Shown here one piece after another: positions 14,073-27,600 of a stretch of 64,000 nt of DNA. The stretch covers positions 11,308,019 to 11,372,018 of the forward strand of contig NC_135569.1 of assembly GCF_964340395.1 (NCBI RefSeq). The letters run 5' to 3'. Both the position numbers and the translations under genes were made by a program. The first letter of the stretch is position 1; every line of letters begins with the position of its first letter. This stretch comes from Glandiceps talaboti. Its lineage: Eukaryota; Hemichordata; Enteropneusta; Spengelidae. The notes under the pieces are model-generated. The model made no database searches. It worked only from the letters and a program-made list of their open reading frames with translations, and was not told where the DNA came from.

Positions 14073-14248
14073 AATCTGATTTAAAATCCGATGTAGATGT
14101 CGACTAATTGTTCATCGTTATTTTACCTCGAGGCGGTCATCAAGACGTAAACGTAAACATGTATCACGAAGGTCAATTGAAGCAGAAAGACTGCGGTAAA
14201 ATAACGATGAACGATTAGCTGACATCTACATCGGATTTTAATCAGATT
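14073..14248. repeat. Long inverted repeat, about 54-bp arms
   Basis: The left arm, from AATCTGATTTAAAATCCGAT to about 14127, pairs with the right arm at 14195-14248 (reverse complement AATCTGATTAAAATCCGATG), with a loop of about 67 bp. It is probably a small fold-back or MITE. Its right end also belongs to the 140-bp tandem duplication that follows. Confidence 0.8.
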
Positions 14249-14494
14249 GAGAAAGAAAGAACCCTTTAGAAATTAAACATTAAACTAACATTTTCTGCAA
14301 AAACTAGTTTTTATAAAAATGTTAAGGTGTGTATCTATACTGTACCTATGTACATTAGCCGACATCTACATCGGATTTTAATCAGATTGAGAAAGAAAGA
14401 ACCCTTTAGAAATTAAACATTAAACTAACATTTTCTGCAAAAACTAGTTTTTATAAAAATGTTAAGGTGTGTATCTACACTGTACCTATGTACA
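14221..14494. repeat. 140-bp tandem duplication
   Basis: The block starting GACATCTACATCGGATTTTA at 14221 is repeated at 14361 with almost no differences (one is TATAC versus TACAC near the end). The high identity suggests a recent duplication. It begins inside the right arm of the preceding inverted repeat, so the hairpin may have promoted it. Confidence 0.85.
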
Positions 14495-15135
14495 TATATG
14501 TCCAACTAATACACTTATATCATGGACATACTTACGGAATATTTTCAAAGATGTCTTTTCAATAACTATTTACACTATTTCAAAGTTTATACAGCTTTGT
14601 TCAAATTTCAAGACAAAAAGCAATGGTAAACAAATGTTGATGAGGATGATTTTTTGGCCAGACAAAACATTTATATATCGATAATCAGCTGAAAGACTTG
14701 CAGTTCTATTATCGGGGAGTAATGCTTCACCTGTTTCTGGTATCATGTGTTTGATAAACTTTCGTTTGATTTGTTTTCACTGCCATCATATAATTAGAAT
14801 TTTGTGAAACTAGGTATCTACTACAGATCCACTTAAAACCGTAGCGAGGAACTACAGAATCACCATCGACGTATCAAATATAGACTAAACACAGGCCAAT
14901 AAGTTTTTTGTACCTTCCATAAAGGTGTTTGTAATATAGCGCCCTCTATGGTTAATTTCTGTAGTCAGATCCACTAACTCCATAAAAAGGTTCTACAGAA
15001 CCACTGTTGGCGAATAAAGTTGATAAGTCCATCTACATCAAATTTTTTTGTACCTTCCATAATGTTATAGACAATGTGTTCACTAGTAAACACATAATGT
15101 CAATGTACATGTGTGTGTCCTATATGTGTCTAAAC

Positions 15136-15141
15136 TTTATT
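15136..15141 (-). terminator. Candidate ARMC9 polyadenylation signal
   Basis: AATAAA on the minus strand about 555 nt past the ARMC9 stop codon. Other AATAAA motifs lie further on in this AT-rich sequence, so the choice is uncertain. Confidence 0.25.
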
Positions 15142-15180
15142 AATGTTAGTAATAACAAGACACTGTGGGCAGCCACACAA

Positions 15181-15426
15181 TAGGGAACTTGCAATCCAGA
15201 CTGAGCATGCTCAGACGCAAAGGACTATGGGATTATCTGTGGTTATCATAATACCTAATCTGGAGCTACTGATAAAATTAACCTCCCAAAATGGTCAGGG
15301 TAACTATGAATTGATTATTTGTGGTTACAAACAATATCAACATTGTTTACAATACTAATTGATTAGTATTTATTATCACATTTCCCATGATGCAACATTC
15401 AACATGGCGGGTTTGCAAGTTCCCTA
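15181..15426 (+). mobile_element. MITE family 1, copy 2
   Basis: A 246-bp copy starting TAGGGAACTTGCAATCC and ending TTGCAAGTTCCCTA, with intact complementary ends, the internal CTGAGCATGCTCAG palindrome and TA at both borders. It is very similar to the copy at 12163. Confidence 0.88.
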
Positions 15427-15695
15427 TATTGTGTAGTCTGATAACATTTGTACAGCGTTTATATTGAATCTGTAGTACCAAGCTATGTAGCCTAACAAAC
15501 TTTCTACGGTGTTCCTGACTCTGTACTACCAAGCTGTGTTGGCTGATAATTTGCTACGATATAATTGAATCTGTTATGTAATACCAAGCTGTGTAGCTTT
15601 CTACAGTGTTAATAATTCTGCAGTTTCTGGTTTTGTAGCCTGGTACACTTCCTGTAATACCCAGGTGTTGAACATTTTTTATGGACAAACAGAGT

Positions 15696-18600
15696 TTATT
15701 TTGCAGTAGCAACTTTTGATGAACCCCTTCTGGAATGTTGAGATGCTGCAGACTTTCTACTACTAGCTGATGGTGGTTTCAGAGATGGTTGGCTACTGGG
15801 ACGACTACCACTTTGACCTCGACTTGAAGGACGCTGTGAACCCTGGCTTGCAGGTCTGCTGTCATCTTTCAGTTTTGATGCATTGCCTGGGAACCAATCA
15901 GAACATACTTGTGTTAATTATGTATTACCTGTGAACCAATCAAATCATACTATGTTAAATACACATTACCAAGGAACCAATCAAAGCACACTCTGTTAAT
16001 TACACATTGCCAAGGAACCAATCAAATCATTCTTTGTTTCCTAATCAAAACTTGGATGATATTTAATCTTCAAACTTTGCAGCTGGAGAATTTTTGAAGG
16101 ACAATATTGTTACATGACCTTTGCTCTTGAATGATACAAAGAATAAACAGATATCTCAATATTATAATAATAATAATAATAAACTTTATTGTAACCTTAT
16201 CTATAATTCCAGATATCAGTACAATACAATAAAGTATAAAGAAAAATACTTGTATTAACCAAAAACAAAAGAAGAGAGAGTAATTTCACAATGTGAAAAT
16301 CAACACAGCATATTGGTTATACAGATTATGATGAGCCTCTAAGGCCAGATGTAATCAGAGGGCCTGAAAAGTAGTAAATGTATTTGTAAAATATATAAAT
16401 TTATATGTAACCAAAGTAATCACTAAAGGTTACACATTGCCCCCCCCCCCCACTCCTAGGGGGGGGGGGGGGAGATTTTAAAAAATCACATCATACACTT
16501 CACAGCAGAGCACACATTGTTAGTAGCAGTTGTATATTTGTGTTGTGTGGATCACCACTTACTGTACGTCGTAGTAGTAGTTCTACTACTAGAGGGACTA
16601 CAACTTCCTATTGGAGGTAGTGTCACATCTGTATCTGTTGCAAAACCTAGGTGGGGAAGTATGCAATTAACCAATCATTGTATCTGTTATAAAAGCTTTG
16701 TGGGAAGCATGCAATTAACCAATCATTAAATCTGTTGCAAAACCTAGGTGGGGAAGTATGCAATTATCCAATCATTGTATCTGTTATAAAAGCTTTGTGG
16801 GAAGCATGCAATTAACCAATCATTGTATCTGTTGCAAAACCTAGGTGGGGAAGCATGCAATTAACCAATCATTACATATGTTATGAAATCTAGGTGTTTG
16901 GAAGCATGCAATTATCCAATTATTGTATCTGTTACAAAGCTTGGTGTGGAAGCATGTAATTATCCAATCAGCGTATTTGTTACACAACCTAAGTGTGAAA
17001 GCATGTAATTATCCAATCACTATGTCTGTTACACAACCTAAGTGTGGAAGCAATTATCCAAATTACTATATGTTGACAAGGATAAGCATTATAAGCCAAT
17101 CGTTGTATCTGTTACATAACATAGCAGCAAGCCATACAGTCATCCAATCATTATCAATGTATCTTGCAAAGAATCACACTATCATCCAATCATCACCTAG
17201 AACTCTTGTTGCTAGGGCCATATTTGATTTTCAGGAGTACAGTTACTTTGTTGTAATATCCCATAATATTCACTAACCAATTATGATGCAAATGACACAT
17301 CAAAAGGTACAAATAACTTACTTTGTCTGCCAGAACTACTAGGTCTTGACAATGGTGGTGAAGATGAAGCCTGTGGTTGGGGAGGTGGTGTTTTTAACCC
17401 TCCTCTTGTGTCTGGACGAGAACTATTGACATCCGGTGTACGTGGTATTTTGGGTCTTGATGAAAACGCTACAGTATATTCTTTTGGACTAGTGAAGGAA
17501 AAAAGACATGGTTATTTATATTTTTAGGTACATCTGAGTTCAATTTCATCTGTAGAGACTGTATTTGTCATACAGAAAACTCTACAAATTTTCTAGAATT
17601 TCCTAACTGTACTCATTTATTGTTTGAAGTAGAGGCCACAGTAGGGCTGTTGCTGGCCGAGTAGTTAGCTTGTGTACCTCTTACCCACTGCAGTCAAAGT
17701 TTGAACCTGCCTTCAGTTGACTGGGTTTGGTTAGAAATTTCCCATATCTGTATCTAAGAAGGGTGATGCTCAGTTTGACACTACTGAACAATGCAACCCC
17801 CTCCCACCCCCAACCCCACTACTTCTGTTTATTCCTGATTTAGTACTAGGGCATTGCAAAAGTGCCAACCATACTTGAAGAATTTCTGATTTTAATTTGG
17901 ATTTAATAAAGTATAAAGTCTTATATTATCATTACATTTAGTATATGTTTTTTTACTTACTTTGCTTGAGTTCCATTCAAATTCTGCAGTGCCTTATCTG
18001 AGGGTTTCACATAAGAGTTTCCATGGGCAGCTGCAACTGATCTTGCTTGCTGTGAGCAAAATATAAATAACAATTTATTTTAGAAACACAAAGTGAAATT
18101 TTGAACCATCAAAGTAAGCCATAAATACCATAGACCATTGGTTTTGCCCCAGACTCAATGACTGATCATTAATATTCATGATTTAATACTTTATTCCTGA
18201 TCCCATGAACATCAGAATCACTTTTAGTGCACTTGCCTTGTTGAATAACCAACATTTCACTCAAACTTGGACCACATCGTGTCAAGTTTTATGAATGAAA
18301 TCTATCTTATACAATCAAACTAGTTAACAAAAAGGTGATCCATACACTTGCCCATCTTGCTGTAAAATACTTTCTATCCATAGATACAATGCATACTTTC
18401 CTAAATCAGTAAAAATTAGGTCCAGGAAAAACAGCAAATTTCTCTTTTGGGTTAAAATGAAGTCCCTTGAAAATATAGTATATCTTTTGTATTTACTAGT
18501 AATAGATATGATAATGACTATTTTTCAGCCTTAGTTTCCTAAGTCATGTTGTTTTTAAGCCACAATGAAGACTCTCTCACCAGTCCATGGGAGCATCGCT

Positions 18601-21600
18601 AGTAGCTGTTTTGTATGTAGTACCAATATCTACCATAGAATTGTTCTAGAATATCCTTGTACTGTGGGCCCTCATCAACTACATAGGGCTAATCATTTGT
18701 TGACATGTTACTGCAATGCCCGGGACATAGCAATATAACGGAGTCGCAGTAACACGTCAACAAATGATTAGCCCTATGTACAAGGGCCTACAGTACAAAT
18801 TATGCAGTATATATCGGTATGTACAAAATAGCCCTTTTAACAAAGCGATGCTCTGAGGACTGTGAGAGAGTCTAGCCACAATGAATCATTCTTTGATCGA
18901 TGTAAGACTATAAATGTTCAAACTATCAAACTTACACCAGTGGCATTTTCCAGCATTCTCTGTGCTTCTGGGTCAGAATCTGTAACAGATCAAGAATCAA
19001 TAGCATTACAATCTGATATCTAACATTTGACCTTGAAGACCTAGGTCAAGGTCAAAATGAATTGTGGGGTCATGATGACTGAATGCTTAGAGTGGTTGGC
19101 TTGTAATCTATATATTGCTGGTTGTGGAGTCATGGCGGCAAATAGCTAGTGACTGGTTTGAAATCTGCACCTTGCAGGTTTGAGTCCCATCCCAGTCATT
19201 TGTTTCTGAATGACTAAAGTCCTTGGGCAAGATTTGAACCACAATTATGTCTCAATAAACCCAATTGTACATATGGTAATGTGGTAGGATAGAGGTTGTT
19301 ATGTGAAGGACTGAATCCTACGTGCTACAATAGATTGTATGCACTCCATGGAGCTGAGGAAGTATAAAGGGTTGTTGTGCCATTATGGGAAGTTTTATAT
19401 CATTCAGGCAACAAAGCTGAAAATAACCACTGTACAGCTAGGGTGGAAGCTTATGTCATAGGATGCCAACCAGTTTTTGGTATATTCAGTATCAACTGAT
19501 ACTGCAGATGTACAGAAAACAGAGGATCTAGGAAGGATGTATTTGCTTCCAAAGCATTCTATAATAATTGACTTACTGATCGGTGGTAGGGACTGTTGAG
19601 AACCTGGCCGACTACCAGATGAACCTGGTCTAGAGTTCTGAGTTCCAGGACGACTTCCACTCCTTGTTACGGGTCTGGATATCTATAGCAAAACCATATA
19701 CAATATATCATTCAAGGTTCCAAGAATCAGTTAGACTATAGTTTTAGTTTGTGTCTATCTTAGTAAACCAAGACCTCGGTTGCCAGAGTAGTATATCAGC
19801 ATGTCACAACAATAGTTTTAGTTTGTGTCTATCTTAGTAAACCAAGACCTCGGTTGCCAGAGTAGTATATCAACATGTCACAACAATAGTTTTAGTTTGT
19901 GTCTATCTTAGTAAACCAAGACCTCGGTTGCCAGAGTAGTATATCAGCATGTCATAACAATAGTTTTAGTTTGTGTCTATCTTAGTAAACCAAGACCTCG
20001 GTTGCCAGAGTAGTATATCAACATGTCACAACAATAGTTTTAGTTTGTGTCTATCTTAGTAAACCAAGACCTCGGTTGCCAGAGTAGTATATCAGCATGT
20101 CACAACAATAGTTTTAGTTTGTGTCTATCTTAGTAAACCAAGACCTTGGTTGCCAGAGTAGTATATCAACATGTCACAACAATAGTTTTAGTTTGTGTCT
20201 ATCTTAGTAAACCAAGACCTTGGTTGCCAGAGTAGTATATCAACATGTCACAACAATAGTTTTAGTTTGTGTCTATCTTAGTAAACCAAGACCTCGGTTG
20301 CCAGAGTAGTATATCAGCATGTCACAACAATAGTTTTAGTTTGTGTCTATCTTAGTAAACCAAGACCTTGGTTGCCAGAGTAGTATATCAACATGTCACA
20401 ACAATAGTTTTAGTTTGTGTCAAGCTTAGTAAATCTAAGTAAATCAAGACAAGATCAAGATTGCCAGAGTAGTATTTTAGTTTTGAAATCATACATAAAT
20501 TTATGACTACTGGTACGTTTATGTGTGTGAAATTCATAAAATAAACTCAATTTGTCATGTACACCTACCTGTCCGTTTAGGTGACTTAGAGACCTACTTG
20601 GTGCTGTACTTGGTACTGGACTGTCAAATAAAATATCACAAGATTTTATCAAATTATTCAAGACCTTCTTACATATCAAAATATTATAAATTGTTGACAG
20701 CATTGGTCATTGGTTGGATACTGATGTAAGGACTGTGATTGGATGACAAGATGAGTTGCCATAGTAACTAAGGTACAAGTTTTTATTACTTTATCAAAAT
20801 TCTACTTCATGAATGGAATATAGCGAAAATAATTTAGGTGTAATTTGCATTAGTTCTGAACTCAGACCATAAATAATATACCTAGTATATTATGGCTAAA
20901 TCACACTCAGCTTTCAACAGCTGTTACTGTATATGGGGTCAATGACCTAGACTTGTCATATGACTGCAGGAGGGCGCTGTTCAGAATTTCGGAACTAAAC
21001 ACAAAATATGATTCCAGAGTGAGGAAACAACGATTTTGGTTTTAATTACTTGATCTGGTTTGGGCAGTAAATCTGTTTCACTTGATACTCCTAAGAGAAT
21101 TGGGTGGGGGTGGTGGTGGGGGTGAGGGTTCCAATGGCAATATTATCCTACCTTGGTGGGATATCAGCTGCCATTCTACGTGCACTTGGTGTTACTGGTC
21201 TCTTCAATGGTTCATCTAACAATCCATCAAGAAGCTTTGAAAAATGAAATTTAGAGTTATTCACTAATTCTTGTCTTCTCCCAAACCTAAAAATTGCCCT
21301 TTTTGTTATTGTAATCATCATCTCTGTACTTATTTATCTTACCCTACCCAAGATGAAATCAAACCAAATACAATCAAATAATTTAACTAAACTACAAACA
21401 AATACATTTATATATTTAATGATGTACTTTATATCTCAGACTTCACTTCCTCTCGTGTTACCCTCCTCTCGTGTTACCCTGCTCTCGTGTTACCCTCCTC
21501 TCGTGTTACCCTCCTCTTGTGCTACCATCCTCTCTCTAAACCTGCTCAGCTTGAAACTTAAGTAGCTAAAAATCAGATCAAATTACCATCTTTAGAAGGA

Positions 21601-24600
21601 AGACTGTTGACTAAACTGTGAGGTGCTTTCTACAAATTTCTTTTTTTAAAAAGAAATTGAGTGTATTCTTTGAACTATCTCCTCAAACTTATCACATTCT
21701 GGTCCTGGAAGTATTTATAGTTGTATAGTAACCACAAAACACTACGCACTAACATCTAACATGACACACACAGATGTAACACATGACACACACAGACGTA
21801 ACACAGCACACAGTGATACACAAGACACAGCAGACAAACAATAGGGGATATACAATGCAATAAATTTAGGAAACATAAACAAGGATAAGTGAAACCATGC
21901 AGGCTGAGCTGACTGTGGGATACCTTATTTTTCCTTGGTTTCCATGTATTGGCTGAAGTCTGTAAGATACAACAAGTAAACATGCAACACACATGCATAA
22001 TAAGTTCGTTGGTTGGTTGGTTGGCAAGGAAATAGTGCAGTGGGTGGAATAAACGGGGCAGTGTGATAGGAACATAGCAAACTTAAAAGTATCAAAACAT
22101 TGGATATAATAAACATAAATATTACAATACTCAGGGTTGATATTAGTCACCATAAATAACACATAATCAGTTTATATACCCCAAATAAATATAACAGCGC
22201 GAGGTAAATGGGGAGTCAGGAAATACTAGTAGCTTACAGCTAGTCTGGGCCTGACCACTCACATATTTATTATATACAGAAACATAAATCTATACATAAC
22301 ATGAAGACAATAAGCTGAGGTCAAAAAAAATTGTTTCTGGTCAGGACATTTTGTCTACAGTGGTGCGATACAATTATTTTTTAATTGTCAAACCTGTCAT
22401 TCGATCTACTATTTATGACAGTTACTGTTCTTTTTATTTAGTACTTTAGAGCAAGTGTGTATGTGGAGCAGATGTCATTTGCTTGTTCATGATTGACTCT
22501 GCAGTCGTCTTCATTGACACAGCGATTAATGTAGGGAGTTTTTGTGTTTTCTATCGCATCTGTAGACTGCATGGACTTGACAACCAGGTTAAAAAAAAAA
22601 AGATCAACGTCAGGGAATTCAAGTGATGCACATTCTGACCAGAAACAATTCTTTTTTTTCTAAAACAGACATTGCTATCACATACATTACACATATCACA
22701 AAGATTACAGTTAAGTGGACCAAACATACAGTACTGACACTTTTGTTATCAAGTTAAGGAGTGTAAGCATGGTGTAGGGTTTAGGTTAGGCCCCTTAACA
22801 TATCAGATATTAACATCAACAGTAGACTTTCCACTATACCACAAGTGTCCCAAATTGACTCTTTTTTTGACAATTCTTAGAATGATTATGTTTCTACAGC
22901 TGATATTTGTGGCTAATTTGGTAAATGTTAACATAAATATATGAATGTATCAAGAACTGAGAAACATAATCATTGAAAGATTTACCAAAAGACAGCACAA
23001 AGACTGGATAAAGTGATCACCAAAATAACATAATACACAGAATAAAGGGTATTCAATGAGACATTTCCCATTCCACAGAGTCTTTACAACTACCAACACA
23101 CACCCCTTGGTATTCCAGCCCTTACAACTACCAACACACACCCCTTGGTATTCCAGCCCTTACAACTACCAACACACACCCCTTGGAATTCCAACCCTTA
23201 CAACTACCAACACTCACCCCTTGGTATTCCGACTGAAGTAACTGTTCTCCTGCCAATTCTCCGTGGTTTGCCTTGATCACCTCTGCTTTATCCAAATCTG
23301 ATTCCATGGCATCCTGTTCCTCCTGACAACAAGGAAATAGAACAAAATATTAGATTATCTCGCGATGTTAGCAACACATGAACTGACATCTGGTGTCTCT
23401 GAAACATTGCACTGGGGGAGTGGTGTCTCTGAAACATTGCACTGGGGGGGGGGGAGTGGTGTCTCTGAAACATTGCACTGGGGGGAGTGGTGTCTCTGAA
23501 ACATTGCACTGGGGGGAGTGGTGTCTCTGAAACATTGCATTGGGGGGAGTGGTGTCTCTGAAACATTGCATTGGAGGGAGTGGTGTCTCTGAAACATTGC
23601 ATTGGAGGGAGTGGTGTCTCTGAAACATTGCATTGGAGTGAAAAAGTCTAACATCAGATATTGATGTCTCTGAAACTACCAGTTTTATACACAAGTACTG
23701 ATGTAAATACAGAACTGTACATATGTAATGCTCCAACATTGTATAATGGCAAAATTTTGCTCCATAAAAAGTACAAAGTACAAGTTACACTAAAATGACA
23801 ACGTGTTTACCTCATCATCATCCTCCTCTTCATCATCAGAATCATTGCCATCATCTGGTGCATCGTCTGATCAAAAAAAGAAAACATAATGTCATTAACA
23901 AATCAGAAATGCCATGAAAGCAAATAAATTAGTGCTACAGATGGAAAGATGACTAATCATGACATGGTGTTAGAGTCAGACAGGGTAGAGAGAATAATTG
24001 AAGTCACATGAGAAAGACAGCCAATCAGGAAGTCTGATAGAGGTAGCCAATCAAGAGACATTAGCAAGTCAACCAATCATGAGACATGGTACTGTTAGCC
24101 AATCAAAAGATAAAGAAAGACAACCAATCAAAAAACATGACAGAGCTAGCCAATCAAAAGATAAAGAAAGACAACCAATCAAATGACATGAAAAAGACAA
24201 CCCATGAATAAATAAATAATAAGATAGTGATTACAAATAATTCAGAAGTATGATACACAAAATAAATTGAAATATTTGTTAATTTATAAATAAATGTGAA
24301 CTTACTTGAATTGAGTTGTTTGATAATAAATTGAATTTGTCGATTCATGTCAGGATTATCACCTTTCAGGAAACATCGCAATATCTCCTCCAATCCCTGA
24401 AATTACAAAAACCATTTATCACAAAAAATCACTGCATGAACTTATCAAAGATAATCTCTGTTGAAAAGTTTTTGAAATTTATTTAAATGACAACAGTGGA
24501 ACAACAATGAGTACGAAATAGGAAATTTATACTGACAAGCAGTTAGAGAGACAACGAAGTAAAAACACATCCAAAATTTGCCATGGTGGTGCTCTACTTC

Positions 24601-27600
24601 CTGTCTGTCTACACCTTGGGGTATACATGGTATAGGTTACTTGGTTAATCAGAGAGCACTGCATGCTGCTTTCCTCAATATCTGAACAATGCGAAAAACA
24701 TCCCTGGTTTACACTTCTACAGAATACCAAGGGACAAAGCTCTTAAGAAACGGTACTATGAGGTGATGATACCCCCAATTTGAGTGAGGGCGCTGTAGTC
24801 TCAATTTCCTGTTTGCAGTCTGCAATGGTCTATTTAAAGGCTAATATATATCCAGAGACTTTCACAAATTATTGACTTTGTAGATTTCTAGGAATGAAAT
24901 CAATACTAACCATTGCTCTGGCTTCATCTCTGATGGTTGGAATGGATAAAATACTATAGAGGGCGCCATTCACATATGGACGAATCTGAGTGAAGGAAAG
25001 ATATGACGAAGAAATAAGTTTACATTATTTGATATCAGGAAGGTTGACATATAATTTTTAATCAAAAATAGCTGTGCTGAACGGGTTTGAACCCAAACTG
25101 CAGTAATATGAGGCATACAAGCTAACCACTTAACCTCTGATTCACACTGTTTAATAATTGAAACAGGAAGATGACAAGGCTTTGACAGACCCAATCGAAT
25201 CTGTGTTTTTTGTGACTCAAACAAACTTGAAGATGAGTATCACTTCATATTGAAATGTATTTTTTTTGCCAATGCTAGGTATAAGTATAAGTATATTCCA
25301 CAGTATTTTATTTGCCACCTACTTCTGAAAAATTTACTGTGCATTTCTCACCTCTTGGTTTTCATGTCCAAGGAGATCACTTAAAACTTTTAAGATATGA
25401 GCTGCATCTTCTGTACATTTCAGTTTACCTGTTGTATAGATAATATAGTTATGCTGTATAAGTGACAATTGGGCAATATCACATAAGGACAATTGGGCAA
25501 TATCACACAAGTTCAATAAACGAACTTCGTTCATTTAGGGGAAGGGGATCTGGCATCAATGCGATTTCTGATTTGAAAACTTTTAACACCTTCAATGATA
25601 GCAGGTTCTGTATTTACTACTGAGATGTTGATAAGTTGATTAAAATTTAATTATAATGTGAGATACAGTACTGGGTTTCAAGTAGTATTGTTATATGTAT
25701 ACTGTCATGTTTTTACATTGCATCGATCGTAGTGGTATGTATGCTACAATTTTCATCATGGTTTATATCATATATAAACGTGTCGATGTCACACTTGTGA
25801 ACGTTCGTTTAGGGGGCGGGGGTTTTGTCCTGAACGAACTTTTATTGAGCTTGTGCGACAATGTGCAATCATTCCTAACTTGATATTTGATGTGTTAATC
25901 TAAAACCATTATTTAATAAAGTGGCATTCAAACCTCTATTGATTTAATCTGATGACAAAAAACTCAACATAAAAAAAACTATTCTAATTTGAGTTTTCAC
26001 ATGTAAAGCCAATTGAAGTTTCAACGATTTCCATGAGATCATTTCCGAGAAGTTTTCATCTTCAATAAATATCATTTCTAGGAGTATTGAAAACATGAAA
26101 TCTCGGACATCTAGGGGTAAAAATCAACACACAAAAAGAAATTGCAAGAATTGAAAGGAACTGATTGTGACACTTACCAGCCGTCCTAAGACACAGATTC
26201 ATTAACAAAGCAACTGAATATTCAAGTGTGTAGTCTGACAAAGCATCACTGTCTTCTAAAACTGACACCAACCAAACTATCATACCGCCCTCTATCATCT
26301 GAGTTTGGAGAGCACGCCTGTGAAATACAGGGATCAAAGTTAGTGTATTTGAGTGTAAATGGAAAATCATAATTATTTTAGGTCTATGAGAATGTTTACA
26401 TGTAAACAAATAGTCAAACCGGGATACCAGGTGTTAGAGGTAGGGCTCTGTTTTTATTGTGTGTCCCCAAATATTCAAAGCTGCCCCTTCATACAGCTTT
26501 CACTCTCAGTGTATGTACAGAGTTTATGATTCCACACACACAGCAAATATTCTACAGTACAAACTTACTTTAAACTTAATTTTTGTAGAGCTCCTAGAAT
26601 ATTTTCCCTTGTGATGGAGTCTTTGTCTTCAGACTGAAGGGTTTCTTGTAACACAGGAAGTACGTTGACATTCTTAGCAATATATGTCCTACCTGCAATT
26701 GTGCGAAAAGAATGTTTGTATTTATACCAGGTTACCATGACATTAAGCCTTCGTTTTCGTATTAAATTCGACAGATTACATTTGATGTCTATTCCGAGTC
26801 GTTTTTATTTCAGACTTGTGTTGACTTCAATACAATGAGAAGTTGGACATTTATCCCAGGCCTAATCCAAACTTGGCTGTTAACAGTGTTTTAGTCAACA
26901 ACAGAGACAGATATGTGAATGAAAGACCCTTCTAATAGTAGTTGTTACTCACTGACAGGTGTAGAATAGATTACAATAAATATACTTACCTTCAGCAAGT
27001 GATGCAAACGCATTAAATAATCTAGCTATATACTGTCGTACTCCTTCCTGAGGCGAACTAAGTAAATCCAATATTTGTTCCTAGAAAATTGTATAAAAAC
27101 AAAGAGAGATTTCGTTTTTAAAAGTATGCCATGCTGGGACACCCTCATATACAATGCATACATAACCATCACTTGCAATTGACTGAACTCAAACCTGGTA
27201 TTCAGGTATAACTTATAAACGATCCAAAGACATATTTATTCTACGTATAAAAATGCCGGGGAAATCCATACTAAGCAATCAATTGTTCTAACAATGCCAG
27301 AAGACAATTGTGATGTCATAGAAGCTATGTATTGACATCAATATCACACTATAATAATTTAAGACAATAGAGAACTTGCAATCCAGACTGAGCATGCTCA
27401 GATACAAAGGACTATGGGATTATCTGTGGTTATTTTAATACCTAATCTGGAACTACTGATGAAAAAACCTCACACAATGGTCAGGGTACCATGACTTGAT
27501 TATTTGTGGTTACAAACAATGTAACAATATTGTTTACAATACTAATTGATTAGTATTTATTATCATATTTCCCATGATGCAATATTCAACATGGCGGGTT

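Noticed and set aside
19741-20440. CRISPR array
   Set aside because: Direct repeats are contiguous with no unique spacers, and the setting is an animal intron.
21235-23217. A missing ARMC9 exon between exons 20 and 21
   Set aside because: Human ARMC9 has about 20 more residues here, but I could not find a phase-compatible conserved exon; phases already agree without it.
23288-23739. Three overlapping minus-strand frames of 99-123 codons (NAMFQRHHS-type repeats)
   Set aside because: A minisatellite with no stop in any frame; ARMC9 exon 20 and intron 19 explain the region.
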